Positions 53,935 through 61,497 of a stretch of 64,000 nucleotides of DNA are shown in pieces. Source of the DNA: Bacteroidales bacterium (lineage in GTDB: Bacteria > Bacteroidota > Bacteroidia > Bacteroidales > M50B96); NCBI GenBank assembly GCA_021740905.1, contig JAIOYV010000034.1, positions 1 through 64,000 on the forward strand, written 5' to 3'. A model generated the notes under the pieces. That model had not been told where the DNA came from, did no database searches, and saw only the letters and a list, made by a program, of their open reading frames with translations. The first letter of the stretch is position 1. Each line of letters starts with the position of its first letter. Position numbers and translations under genes: made by a program.

Positions 53935-54492
53935 TTATAATTTTATTTCATAATCGTCGGTAACCAAATGACGCTTCACAAATTTCAGTCTTGATGCAAC
54001 ACTGGCATCAAACTGTTGATCCTCTACACGAAGTACAAAGCCCCCGATCAATTCGGGTCGAATATCAAGGATCAGGTCTATTTTTGTTTTGAATACCTTT
54101 TCGGTTATTTGCTTGATCTCCTCAACTGCCTTTGCACTAATTTCGATGGCCGACACAAAATTGGCCGATTTAATCCCAAGATCCCTGCGGGCAAGATCAA
54201 GGAAGTTTCTGGCGATATCCGACAGGTACACTTCGCGCTTGTTTTTTAGGATCAGGAAAAGAAAATCGAGTGTCATTTTTTCTACCGATTTGCCAAACAT
54301 CAAACGAAATATTTCCTGTTTCTTATTGCTTTTTATAATGGGGCTTTCGATGAGGAATTTAAAATCCTCCACCGACTTGGCAATAAGCTGGATATATACC
54401 ATGTCTTTTTTGATTGCTTCGGTCAATTGGTTTTCCTTGGCAAGCTCAAAAAGTGCTTTGGCGTATCGAACGGTTATTTTACTTTGGTTCAT
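53935..54492 (-). CDS. atpH: ATP synthase F1 subunit delta
   Basis: A 185-residue peripheral-stalk subunit. The N-terminal helical bundle (ITVRYAKALFELAKENQL) and the C-terminal conserved block (LILDIRPELIGGFVLRVEDQQ..DASVASRLKFV) are typical. It lies 30 bases before atpA. Confidence 0.95.
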   Translation of the reverse strand: MNQSKITVRYAKALFELAKENQLTEAIKKDMVYIQLIAKSVEDFKFLIESPIIKSNKKQEIFRLMFGKSVEKMTLDFLFLILKNKREVYLSDIARNFLDLARRDLGIKSANFVSAIEISAKAVEEIKQITEKVFKTKIDLILDIRPELIGGFVLRVEDQQFDASVASRLKFVKRHLVTDDYEIKL

Positions 54493-54538
54493 GTTCTGTT
54501 TTCTTCGGATTATCGCGAACGGTTCTCAAGATACAGTC

Positions 54539-55033
54539 TTAGTTCATGTTGATTTCTTTCAACATTTCTTCAATGTATTTTTGTTGATCTTTGGCATCGG
54601 CTAATTCACGTTTCAGGATTTTCTCTGCAATCTGGACCGATAGCAAAGTAACCTGGTTCTTGATCTCAGTGAGGGCCATTGCCTTTTCGGTTTGGATACG
54701 TTCGCGGGCTGTTTCAACCAATTTATTGGCTTCAACAGTAGCCTGAACTTTTGCTTCTTTAATGATATTGTCCTTCACCTCCCTGGCTTCCTTGATCAAA
54801 TTGTCGCGTTCGACTTTCGCTTCGACAATAAATTTTTCATTGTCGGCTTGCATCAGTTGCATTTCAACTTTTGCCTGTTCGGCCGATTGCAATGCACCTT
54901 CGATCGACTCTTCACGATCTTTCAACGATTTCAGGATGGGTTTCCAGGCAAATTTTCCAAGTACGAAAAGAACAATGCTAAACGAAAGCACCATCCAAAA
55001 CAACAATCCATAATCGGGGGTAACTAAGCCCAT
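54539..55033 (-). CDS. atpF: ATP synthase F0 subunit b
   Basis: A 164-residue peripheral-stalk subunit. One N-terminal membrane helix (GLLFWMVLSFSIVLFVLGKF), then a long amphipathic helix (ILKSLKDREESIEGAL, EQAKVEMQL) that pairs with a second b. A terminator-like hairpin precedes it in the mRNA. Confidence 0.95.
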   Translation of the reverse strand: MGLVTPDYGLLFWMVLSFSIVLFVLGKFAWKPILKSLKDREESIEGALQSAEQAKVEMQLMQADNEKFIVEAKVERDNLIKEAREVKDNIIKEAKVQATVEANKLVETARERIQTEKAMALTEIKNQVTLLSVQIAEKILKRELADAKDQQKYIEEMLKEINMN

Positions 55034-55077
55034 AGTCGTATATTTTTAGTTTCAGTATTAATTTTAAATCTCTGTTT

Positions 55078-55200
55078 TTCAGTCTTCAGTCTTCAGTCTC
55101 CAGTCTCCAGTTTTTTATTCTTAGCATACAGTTGACAACTGCCAACTGCGGACTGTTTTTTGCCGACTGCCAACTGTGGATTACTTACTGCCAACTGAAA
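55078..55200. repeat. Period-7 degenerate repeats between atpF and atpE
   Basis: CAGTCTT, CAGTCTT, CAGTCTC, CAGTCTC run from about 55080 to 55107, then variants of AACTGCC/GACTGCC (55135-55198). The spacer is non-coding and much longer than the other gaps in the operon. Confidence 0.65.
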
Positions 55201-55240
55201 AAAAACTTACAGTCCGGCCAACCGCCAGGACTGTAAGCAA
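55190..55240 (-). terminator. Strong intrinsic terminator inside the atp operon, after atpE
   Basis: On the minus strand CTTACAGTCC (55237-55228) pairs perfectly with GGACTGTAAG (55215-55206), with extra GGC/GCC pairs in the loop, and is followed directly by eight T. It lies 14 bases past the atpE stop and before atpF, so transcripts of atpB-atpE would be partly released here. Confidence 0.75.
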
Positions 55241-55251
55241 AATTTCTGATG

Positions 55252-55509
55252 TTAGATGAAAAGGATAAGGAGACAAACTACGATAGCGAAGAATGCTACC
55301 CCCTCAACCAATGCAGCAGCAACAATCATATTCGAGCGGATATCACCAACAGCCTCTGGCTGACGGGCAATAGCGTCCATTGCTTTGCCACCAATACCGC
55401 CAATACCGATACCAGCACCAATTACAGCAATACCAGCTCCGATGCCGGCTCCCATTTTTGCGATTGCGATGTCTGCAATTACTAACAAAATACTTGATAA
55501 TGAAAACAT
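55252..55509 (-). CDS. atpE: ATP synthase F0 subunit c
   Basis: An 85-residue proteolipid of two helices. GAGIGAGIAVIGAGIGIGGIG is helix 1 (key glycines spaced by two or four), KAMDAIARQPEA is the polar loop, and AAALVEGVAFFAIVVCLLI is helix 2, with the ion-binding Glu. Helix 1 has no Gln at the Na+-ligand position, which favours H+. ATG 55509 is the only start that fits. Confidence 0.96.
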   Translation of the reverse strand: MFSLSSILLVIADIAIAKMGAGIGAGIAVIGAGIGIGGIGGKAMDAIARQPEAVGDIRSNMIVAAALVEGVAFFAIVVCLLILFI

Positions 55510-55543
55510 AATTATATGTGTTTGGTTAAAAAATTCACTTTTA

Positions 55544-56638
55544 TTAATGATGTTCTTCAACTGCCATCCCGAAATAAAGGGCCGACAACAGGGTAAATAC
55601 ATAAGCCTGGATAAATGCAACCAGCAATTCCAGGAAAGTCATAAAAATGGTAAAGGCAATCGACAGGATGGAAATTCCATATCCTGCCACGATGTTCATA
55701 CTACCAAAAATAAATATCAAACTAAAAAAGCCTAAAGCGATGATATGTCCCGCTGTAATGTTCGCAAACAAACGGACCATCAAAACAAATGGCTTCGTGA
55801 ATACTCCAATTAATTCAACAACCGGCATCAATGGAATAGGAACTTTTAGCCACGAGGGAACATCAGGCCAGAAGATGTGCTTCCAGTAGGCACCGTTTCC
55901 ACTAAAAGTGGTAATGCCGAAAGTGAACAGTGCCAGTACTAAAGTTACTGCAATGTTTCCTGTTACGTTTGCACCTCCTGGAAGTATAGGGACTAGTCCC
56001 AATAAGTTGTTGAGGAAGATAAAAAAGAAAATAGTTAAGAGATAGGGAACGTACCTTTCGTATTTTTTCTCGCCAATGGAAGCTTTTGCCACATCGTCGC
56101 GGATAAAAATAATAAGGGGTTCGAGGAAACTCTGCATTCCTTTTGGTGCTTGTCCCTCCCTTCGTTGATATGATTTTGCAATCGATATAAACACCCAAAG
56201 CAAGAGGCCTAGGCTGAAAAATATGGCCAATACATTTTTGGTAATCGAAAAATCGAGAGGCAAAACTTGCTCCCCGGTCGAAAGGGTTTCAACGATTTTC
56301 CCTTTGTTTTCACCTTCCATCATCAACATGAAATTACTGTGTGTTTCGTGACCATGGTGAAATTTGGATGACATAAATATTTTCAATCCTTGCTCTTTGC
56401 TGATAAGGATAATGGGAAGGGGAAGCGATAAATGAAAATCGCCAATGGTGGCAACGTGCCAATCGTAGGAGTCGGCAATGTGGTCCATGATAAAACTGCC
56501 AGGTTCGAATTTTGCTGATCCGTGCGGATCATGTCCACCTTCTGGTTCGCTTGCCAGCACAGTACCAGCACTAAAGCTAATTGCAATTAAGATCGCAAGC
56601 AGTGTCGTAAACGACTTATGTATAGAAAACCAACTCAT
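55544..56638 (-). CDS. atpB: ATP synthase F0 subunit a
   Basis: A 364-residue proton-channel subunit. The essential Arg is in LMVRLFANITAGH (about residues 285-297), and the last helix holds FIQAYVFTLLSALYF. The protein is about 100 residues longer than the E. coli subunit: it has a signal-like start (TTLLAILIAISFSAGTVLAS), then a periplasmic His-rich segment (GHDPHGS, HHGHETH), a known Bacteroidota feature. It is the first gene of the operon. Confidence 0.95.
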   Translation of the reverse strand: MSWFSIHKSFTTLLAILIAISFSAGTVLASEPEGGHDPHGSAKFEPGSFIMDHIADSYDWHVATIGDFHLSLPLPIILISKEQGLKIFMSSKFHHGHETHSNFMLMMEGENKGKIVETLSTGEQVLPLDFSITKNVLAIFFSLGLLLWVFISIAKSYQRREGQAPKGMQSFLEPLIIFIRDDVAKASIGEKKYERYVPYLLTIFFFIFLNNLLGLVPILPGGANVTGNIAVTLVLALFTFGITTFSGNGAYWKHIFWPDVPSWLKVPIPLMPVVELIGVFTKPFVLMVRLFANITAGHIIALGFFSLIFIFGSMNIVAGYGISILSIAFTIFMTFLELLVAFIQAYVFTLLSALYFGMAVEEHH

Positions 56639-56671
56639 CTAATTATCTATTTATAAAGATTTTTCGATGCG

Positions 56672-56703
56672 CAAAAATAGATAATTTAAGTTTAAAGTAT
56701 CAA
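56672..56703 (-). promoter_or_regulatory. Promoter of the atp operon
   Basis: On the minus strand TTG (56703-56701), 21 bases, then TATTTTTG (56679-56672), 33 bases before the atpB ATG. It matches the Bacteroidota consensus. Confidence 0.65.
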
Positions 56704-56920
56704 GCTTTTTTTGAAATTTGTATCCTATTGGGCAATGGCAAAGGCATTTGATTTAACCCGTTGATACTTGGATGTTTGAGAAGATGAGTGAATTAGCTGT
56801 GTAAATAATTCAGATATTTAGGCACTCGAAAGGTGAAATGGGATTTGTAAAATATGTCCTAAAAATAAGAAGAAATTAGATTTTGGATTTTTACGATTTG
56901 TGTGTTTGTAGATGCCAATA

Positions 56921-57039
56921 ACCCTGTATTTGATACAAAATCATACCAACATTACCCCGTATTTGTTACAAGATAGTGTTATGTTACCCTGTATTTGATA
57001 CAAAATAGTTGTATATTTACCCTGTATTTAAAACAATGG
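56921..57039 (+). promoter_or_regulatory. Four iterated sites (period 32-33 bp) before and onto the AAA/DUF4143 start codon
   Basis: ACCCTGTATTTGATACAA and close variants begin at 56921, 56954, 56986 and 57019. Each holds the dyad TGTAT-TTG-ATACA; the second has one change per side and the fourth has lost the right arm. The period is three helical turns, so the sites face the same side of the DNA. The last copy runs into the ATG at 57036. An iterated operator for strong cooperative repression is the simplest reading. Confidence 0.75.
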
Positions 57040-58391
57040 CTATGATATTTAATCGTAAGATATATGACAAATTGCTAAAATGGAAGAATTCAGAAAGGCG
57101 TAAACCTCTAGTTATGAGAGGTGCCAGACAGGTTGGGAAATCAACCCTGATCCGGGAGTTCTCGAAGGAGTTCGATTTTTTTATTGAACTGAACCTGGAA
57201 CGGAAAGAAGACCTTCTTGTTTTCGATTTAGACAAGGTAACTGAAATCCTTGACCTGCTCTTAATTAAGAATGAAGTTTCCTTACAAAAAGGGCAACTGT
57301 TGCTATTCATAGATGAAATACAGGAATCGCCTAAGGCCATTAGTTTGCTTCGGTTCTTTTACGAAGACCTGCCCGACCTGCATGTTATCTGTGCGGGTTC
57401 GTTGTTGGAACATGTTATTGAAAATATCCCATCTTTTCCGGTAGGGAGGATTCAGCAAATGGTTTTGCACCCCTTCGATTTTGAAGAATTTATGGGGGCC
57501 AAAGGGAATAGCCAGCTTGTCGAGCAATTGGATGAAATCCCGATAAAACCATTTTTGCACGACACACTCTTAAAGCATTTCCACGAATATGCTATGGTTG
57601 GAGGAATGCCCGAGGTTGTTAAGACACTCGTGGCCAACAAAAACTATCTGGAATTATATGAGGTGTACGACGAGATATGGCAAACCTATAAAGACGACAT
57701 CGAAAAATATGGGCGAAATTCGACCGAAAAAAAAGTACTCAGGCACATTGTCGAAACAGCCGCTTACGAGAAAGACCGGATCACCCTGGCTGGGTTTGGG
57801 AACTCGAATTACAAAAGCCGTGAGGTAAGCGAGGCTTTGTTGGCATTGGACAAAGCAAGGCTGATTCAAACCATTTACCCAACAATTAGTACCATTCCCC
57901 CCCAGGAAATTGATAGTAAGAGAAAACCACGTTTACAATTTTTAGATACTGGCTTGCTCAATTACATCATGAAAATACAGGCAGAATTTATAGGGATAAC
58001 AAGCTTAAATGATTTCTATCGTGGAAAGATTATCCAGCATTTGGTTTACCAACTTATCCAATCGCAAAATTCCTCGGTGGGTTTTAAACTGCATTTTTGG
58101 GTTCGCGAAAAAGTAAATAGTTCTTCCGAAGTAGATCTTATTTATCAATATAAGCAATATTTGATCCCAATCGAAGTAAAATCAGGATCGCAGGGACGGT
58201 TGCGCTCACTGCATCAATTTATGGAAAATACGAACCATCCTTACGCCATCCGTTTGCTCGCCAATAAACTTTCGGTTGAGCAAGTATCGACCCCTGGAGG
58301 TAAAGAATATATGCTGTTGAATTTGCCCTATTATCTATCTACACTAATCGAGCAATATATTGAATGGTTTGTTTCGGGAAAGGGTGTTTAA
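57036..58391 (+). CDS. AAA-family ATPase with DUF4143 domain
   Basis: A 451-residue protein of the AAA_14/DUF4143 group. Walker A is GARQVGKST near residue 30, Walker B LLLFIDEIQ near residue 90, and the sensor region DLHVICAGSLLEHV follows; the C-terminal half is the DUF4143 domain with a nuclease-like core (KVNSSSEVDLIYQYKQYLIPIEVKSG: key residues E.D....L.PIEVKSG). The biological role of this large family is not established; proposals include defence and DNA transactions. ATG 57036 is chosen because the TTG at 57009 lies within the operator repeats. It is a monocistronic unit. Confidence 0.87.
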   Translation: MAMIFNRKIYDKLLKWKNSERRKPLVMRGARQVGKSTLIREFSKEFDFFIELNLERKEDLLVFDLDKVTEILDLLLIKNEVSLQKGQLLLFIDEIQESPKAISLLRFFYEDLPDLHVICAGSLLEHVIENIPSFPVGRIQQMVLHPFDFEEFMGAKGNSQLVEQLDEIPIKPFLHDTLLKHFHEYAMVGGMPEVVKTLVANKNYLELYEVYDEIWQTYKDDIEKYGRNSTEKKVLRHIVETAAYEKDRITLAGFGNSNYKSREVSEALLALDKARLIQTIYPTISTIPPQEIDSKRKPRLQFLDTGLLNYIMKIQAEFIGITSLNDFYRGKIIQHLVYQLIQSQNSSVGFKLHFWVREKVNSSSEVDLIYQYKQYLIPIEVKSGSQGRLRSLHQFMENTNHPYAIRLLANKLSVEQVSTPGGKEYMLLNLPYYLSTLIEQYIEWFVSGKGV

Positions 58392-58510
58392 GGATTTCAT
58401 CGCGATTTTTTCACTTCATACTATATCCAAACAGGGGGAGTTTATTTGAATGTTATAGTAAGTAGCTACGGAAACGATTTTTTTATATTTTTGAACAAAA
58501 GAAAATTAGT

Positions 58511-59350
58511 ATGCGGAGGATATTGGTTGCCATTGATTTTTCGGGGGATTCGTTCAACGCCTTGGAGCATGGTATTTTATTGGCCAACGGCCTGGGGACC
58601 CATCTCAGGTTGGTGCATATTAAAAAGGACGATGATTTTGATGTTCCCTACGACCCGGGTTCAAACCTATCGAAAAGGCCCCGCTCGCAGGAAGAATACC
58701 TTGAAATCCTTCTCGAAAAATACAAGCCTTTATATAAAGTGGACGATGGCATTTTCGATTTTAAAATCAGAAAAGGAAAAGTGTATGTAGAGGTTTCGAA
58801 CCAGGCACGCTACGACGATTCATTCCTGATTATTTGCGGTACACATGGTGTATCGGGTTTCGAAGAATACCTGCTGGGGAGCAATGCCTTCAGGATTGTG
58901 AGCAAAGCCGGTTGCCCGGTGTTGACGGTAAGGCATGGCTTTATGCCCGAACCCATGAAGAAGATTATTGTCCCACTGGATGTTACCGGCCAGACCCGCC
59001 AAAAAGTACCTTGGGCAATTGATCTGGCTATGGCTTATGATGCCCAAATACATGTGCTTGGAGTACGCGAAATGTCAACAAAAGAGGTGGTTGAGAAGAT
59101 CACCAAATATGTCGACCAGGTGGCCGACCACATTACAAGCAAAGGATTAAATGTGGTGAAAGAAATAATGACAGGTTCAAATATCACTAATATTACCATT
59201 GAGTATGCGAAACAGGTGTCGGCTGATTTGATTATCATTATGACCGAGCAAACCGAAAGCCCCGAAAATATTTGGCTTGGCCCTTATGCCCGTCAAATGG
59301 TGAACCATTCGCCCATTCCGGTGTTGAGCATCCATCCACCCGATCAATAG
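58511..59350 (+). CDS. Universal stress protein with two Usp domains
   Basis: A 279-residue tandem UspA protein. Domain 1 starts RRILVAIDFSGDSFNALEHG and ends with GTHGVSGFEEYLLGSNA..CPVLTV, an almost complete ATP-binding loop. Domain 2 starts KKIIVPLDVTGQTRQKVPWA and ends with IPVLSI, with a degraded loop (TEQTESPENIWLGPYA). Such proteins bind ATP or signal under starvation and stress. A TATTTTTG box at 58486-58493 is a likely -7 element. Confidence 0.88.
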   Translation: MRRILVAIDFSGDSFNALEHGILLANGLGTHLRLVHIKKDDDFDVPYDPGSNLSKRPRSQEEYLEILLEKYKPLYKVDDGIFDFKIRKGKVYVEVSNQARYDDSFLIICGTHGVSGFEEYLLGSNAFRIVSKAGCPVLTVRHGFMPEPMKKIIVPLDVTGQTRQKVPWAIDLAMAYDAQIHVLGVREMSTKEVVEKITKYVDQVADHITSKGLNVVKEIMTGSNITNITIEYAKQVSADLIIIMTEQTESPENIWLGPYARQMVNHSPIPVLSIHPPDQ

Positions 59351-59363
59351 AAAATTTTTAGTT

Positions 59364-59864
59364 ATGATGAGATTAAACATTGACAAACAACAACACATTC
59401 AAAGAACAAACTGGATTTTCCTTCTTGCTATTTTGATAGGATTGATCACATCATTCGATTCCTATTCGCAAACCGAGGAATCCGATATTTTCTTTTCTCT
59501 CCAACACAGTAATTCTGATATGGGAAAAGTGAAAATTCATCAGGATGCCCGATTGCACCGACTGGTCGAAAAAAAGATTGCTCAAAGCAGGATGGATATG
59601 TCGATCCCCGGATACAGGATACAGATTTACTCAGGCTCTGATAAACGGGAGGAAGCCTTTCAGGTGAAAGCCCGGTTTATGAAGCAGTTCCCCAAATATA
59701 CGCCCGATTTAATTTACAGCGAACCCTATTTTAAATTAAGGGTAGGAAATTTCCGCACAAAACAGGAAGGCTACAAATTATTCAAACTCATAAAAAAGCA
59801 CTTTCCAAATTCCTATTTTGTGATCGAAAACAAAATGGAGTGGCCTGAGATTGAAAAAGATTGA
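59364..59864 (+). CDS. SPOR-domain protein
   Basis: A 166-residue protein with a signal anchor (about residues 12-32, WIFLLAILIGLITSFDSYS) and a C-terminal SPOR domain (GYRIQIYSGSDKREEAFQVK, YFKLRVGNFRTKQEGYKLFK). SPOR domains bind denuded peptidoglycan glycans at division sites. It lies 13 bases after the stress-protein gene and is coupled to the next gene by a one-base overlap (TGATG). Confidence 0.87.
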   Translation: MMRLNIDKQQHIQRTNWIFLLAILIGLITSFDSYSQTEESDIFFSLQHSNSDMGKVKIHQDARLHRLVEKKIAQSRMDMSIPGYRIQIYSGSDKREEAFQVKARFMKQFPKYTPDLIYSEPYFKLRVGNFRTKQEGYKLFKLIKKHFPNSYFVIENKMEWPEIEKD

Positions 59865-60700
59865 TGGAAAGCGAAGAATTGGAAAATAAGGCACGAAAGA
59901 TAAGGATTGATGTAATCCGTTCACTTGCTGAAGCTGGATCGGGACATCTTGGTGGTTCGCTTGGGTTAGCCGATATATTTACCGCACTCTATTTTTTTCT
60001 GTTGAAGCATGATCCAAAAAATCCTGTGTGGCCCGATCGCGACCGCTTGATTTTATCGATTGGTCATGTTGCCCCTGTATATTATGCAAGTCTGGCCCAC
60101 GCCGGATATTTCCCGGTCGAAGAACTATTAACACTCCGTAAACTCGGATCAAGGCTTCAAGGCCACCCGGGCCGCGATCATGGATTGCCAGGGATCGAAC
60201 TTTCGGCTGGCAGCCTCGGTCAGGGATTATCGGTGGCTGTTGGGATGGCCCTAGCCGGAAAAATCGACCAAAAAAACTACCTTGTTTGCTCGGTGCACGG
60301 CGATGGAGAATTACAGGAAGGCTCGATTTGGGAAGCCGCCATGAGTGCCTCGCACCACAAACTGGATAATTTGATCGCCATCGTCGACCGGAACAAAGTA
60401 CAAATTGATGGGCCGACATCCGATGTAATGGAAATTGAACCTTTGGCCGATAAATGGAAATCGTTTGGCTGGCAGGTTTTTCAGTGCAATGGAAACTCCA
60501 CCCCGGATTTTATTTCCACTTTTCAGGAAGCCCGGAAAACCTTTGGAAAGCCTTCGGTAATTATCGCCAAAACACAAATGGGCAAAGGCATCCTCGAAAT
60601 CGAAGGGGATTATCGCTGGCATGGCAAAGCCCCATCAAAAGAAGAAGCCAAAAAATTTATTGCCCTTCTGGATCGCCAGGGTTTTAGCCAAGAAAACTAA
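59864..60700 (+). CDS. Transketolase, N-terminal (thiamine diphosphate-binding) subunit
   Basis: A 278-residue half transketolase. SGHLGGSLGLADIFTALYF, ELSAGSLGQGLSVAVGMAL and the ThDP motif VHGDGELQEGSIWEAAM..DRNKVQIDG are all visible. Split transketolases work as heterodimers with a C-terminal pyrimidine-domain subunit usually encoded next door. Here the following gene is an unrelated secreted protein, so the partner must be elsewhere. ATG 59864 overlaps the stop of the SPOR gene. Confidence 0.92.
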   Translation: MESEELENKARKIRIDVIRSLAEAGSGHLGGSLGLADIFTALYFFLLKHDPKNPVWPDRDRLILSIGHVAPVYYASLAHAGYFPVEELLTLRKLGSRLQGHPGRDHGLPGIELSAGSLGQGLSVAVGMALAGKIDQKNYLVCSVHGDGELQEGSIWEAAMSASHHKLDNLIAIVDRNKVQIDGPTSDVMEIEPLADKWKSFGWQVFQCNGNSTPDFISTFQEARKTFGKPSVIIAKTQMGKGILEIEGDYRWHGKAPSKEEAKKFIALLDRQGFSQEN

Positions 60701-60746
60701 TCTTGTACTAAATTGTTATCATCATTATAAACTTAAATACTATTTT

Positions 60747-61490
60747 ATGAAGAAAATTGCTACTATTTTAATTATCCTGGCCATGCCATTTTTCGGTATC
60801 AATTTGGCTCATGCCCAATGTACCCCGGATGCAAGTTGTGTAGACACTGGTGATCCTGGACAGATGTGTCCCGATTCTCTAGTCGATGGAATGGTTAATG
60901 TTCCCTACATGGAAGTGATCACCGTATTGCCTCCGCCAAGTGCTGTAGTAAGTGGGTTTCCGATAACATTGAGCCATATAAAGATTGTAAGTGTATCGAA
61001 CTTGCCTCCGGGCTTGACCTATCAAAGTAATGCCCCTGACGACCTATTCGAGGTGGGGACCAATTATTGCATCCTTATTGATGGAACACCCTCCACTGAA
61101 GGCATTTTCACTCTCGAAATAGAAGTCATGCCATACCTTCTGGGCTTTCCAACAGGTACTACAGTTACCGACAGCACTTCCCTATTTATCAAAATACTGC
61201 CCGAAGCAAATTCGGTGGCGGCATTTTCTCAAAAAGGTTTTTCTATTGATATGGTTTACCCCAACCCAACTACCGGTCAAAGCACGGTACTCTTTTCCTT
61301 GCCCCAACCTGGCGCGGTACAAATTTCGGTAAGCGATGGGCTGGGCCGTGAAATAATCCAAGAACAAAAAGATTTCCCGCAAGGCGAAAATTCTTTTTCG
61401 GTCGATGCCAGTTCAATCATGCCTGGCCTTTATTACTATTCCCTAACTTTTCGCGATCAATCGAAAAACGGGATATTAATGAAACAGTAG
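60747..61490 (+). CDS. T9SS-exported protein with Ig-like domain
   Basis: A 247-residue protein from ATG 60747, which starts a signal peptide (MKKIATILIILAMPFFGINL). The mature start is Cys-rich (CTPDASCVDTGDPGQMCPD). The middle (ITLSHIKIVSVSNLPPGLTY, YCILIDGTPSTEGIFTLEIE) looks like a putative Ig/cadherin-like domain, and the end is a T9SS type A sorting domain (DMVYPNPTTGQSTVLFSL). It lies seven bases before the TonB-dependent receptor gene, which suggests joint action at the outer membrane. Confidence 0.82.
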   Translation: MKKIATILIILAMPFFGINLAHAQCTPDASCVDTGDPGQMCPDSLVDGMVNVPYMEVITVLPPPSAVVSGFPITLSHIKIVSVSNLPPGLTYQSNAPDDLFEVGTNYCILIDGTPSTEGIFTLEIEVMPYLLGFPTGTTVTDSTSLFIKILPEANSVAAFSQKGFSIDMVYPNPTTGQSTVLFSLPQPGAVQISVSDGLGREIIQEQKDFPQGENSFSVDASSIMPGLYYYSLTFRDQSKNGILMKQ

Positions 61491-61497
61491 GGTGCGC

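Noticed and set aside
55252-55509. Na+-dependent ATP synthase
   Set aside because: The c subunit lacks the helix-1 Gln and the usual Na+ ligand pattern near the helix-2 Glu.
56921-57039. CRISPR array
   Set aside because: Only four 18-21-bp units with 12-14-bp, related spacers, palindromic core and no cas genes; an operator array fits better.
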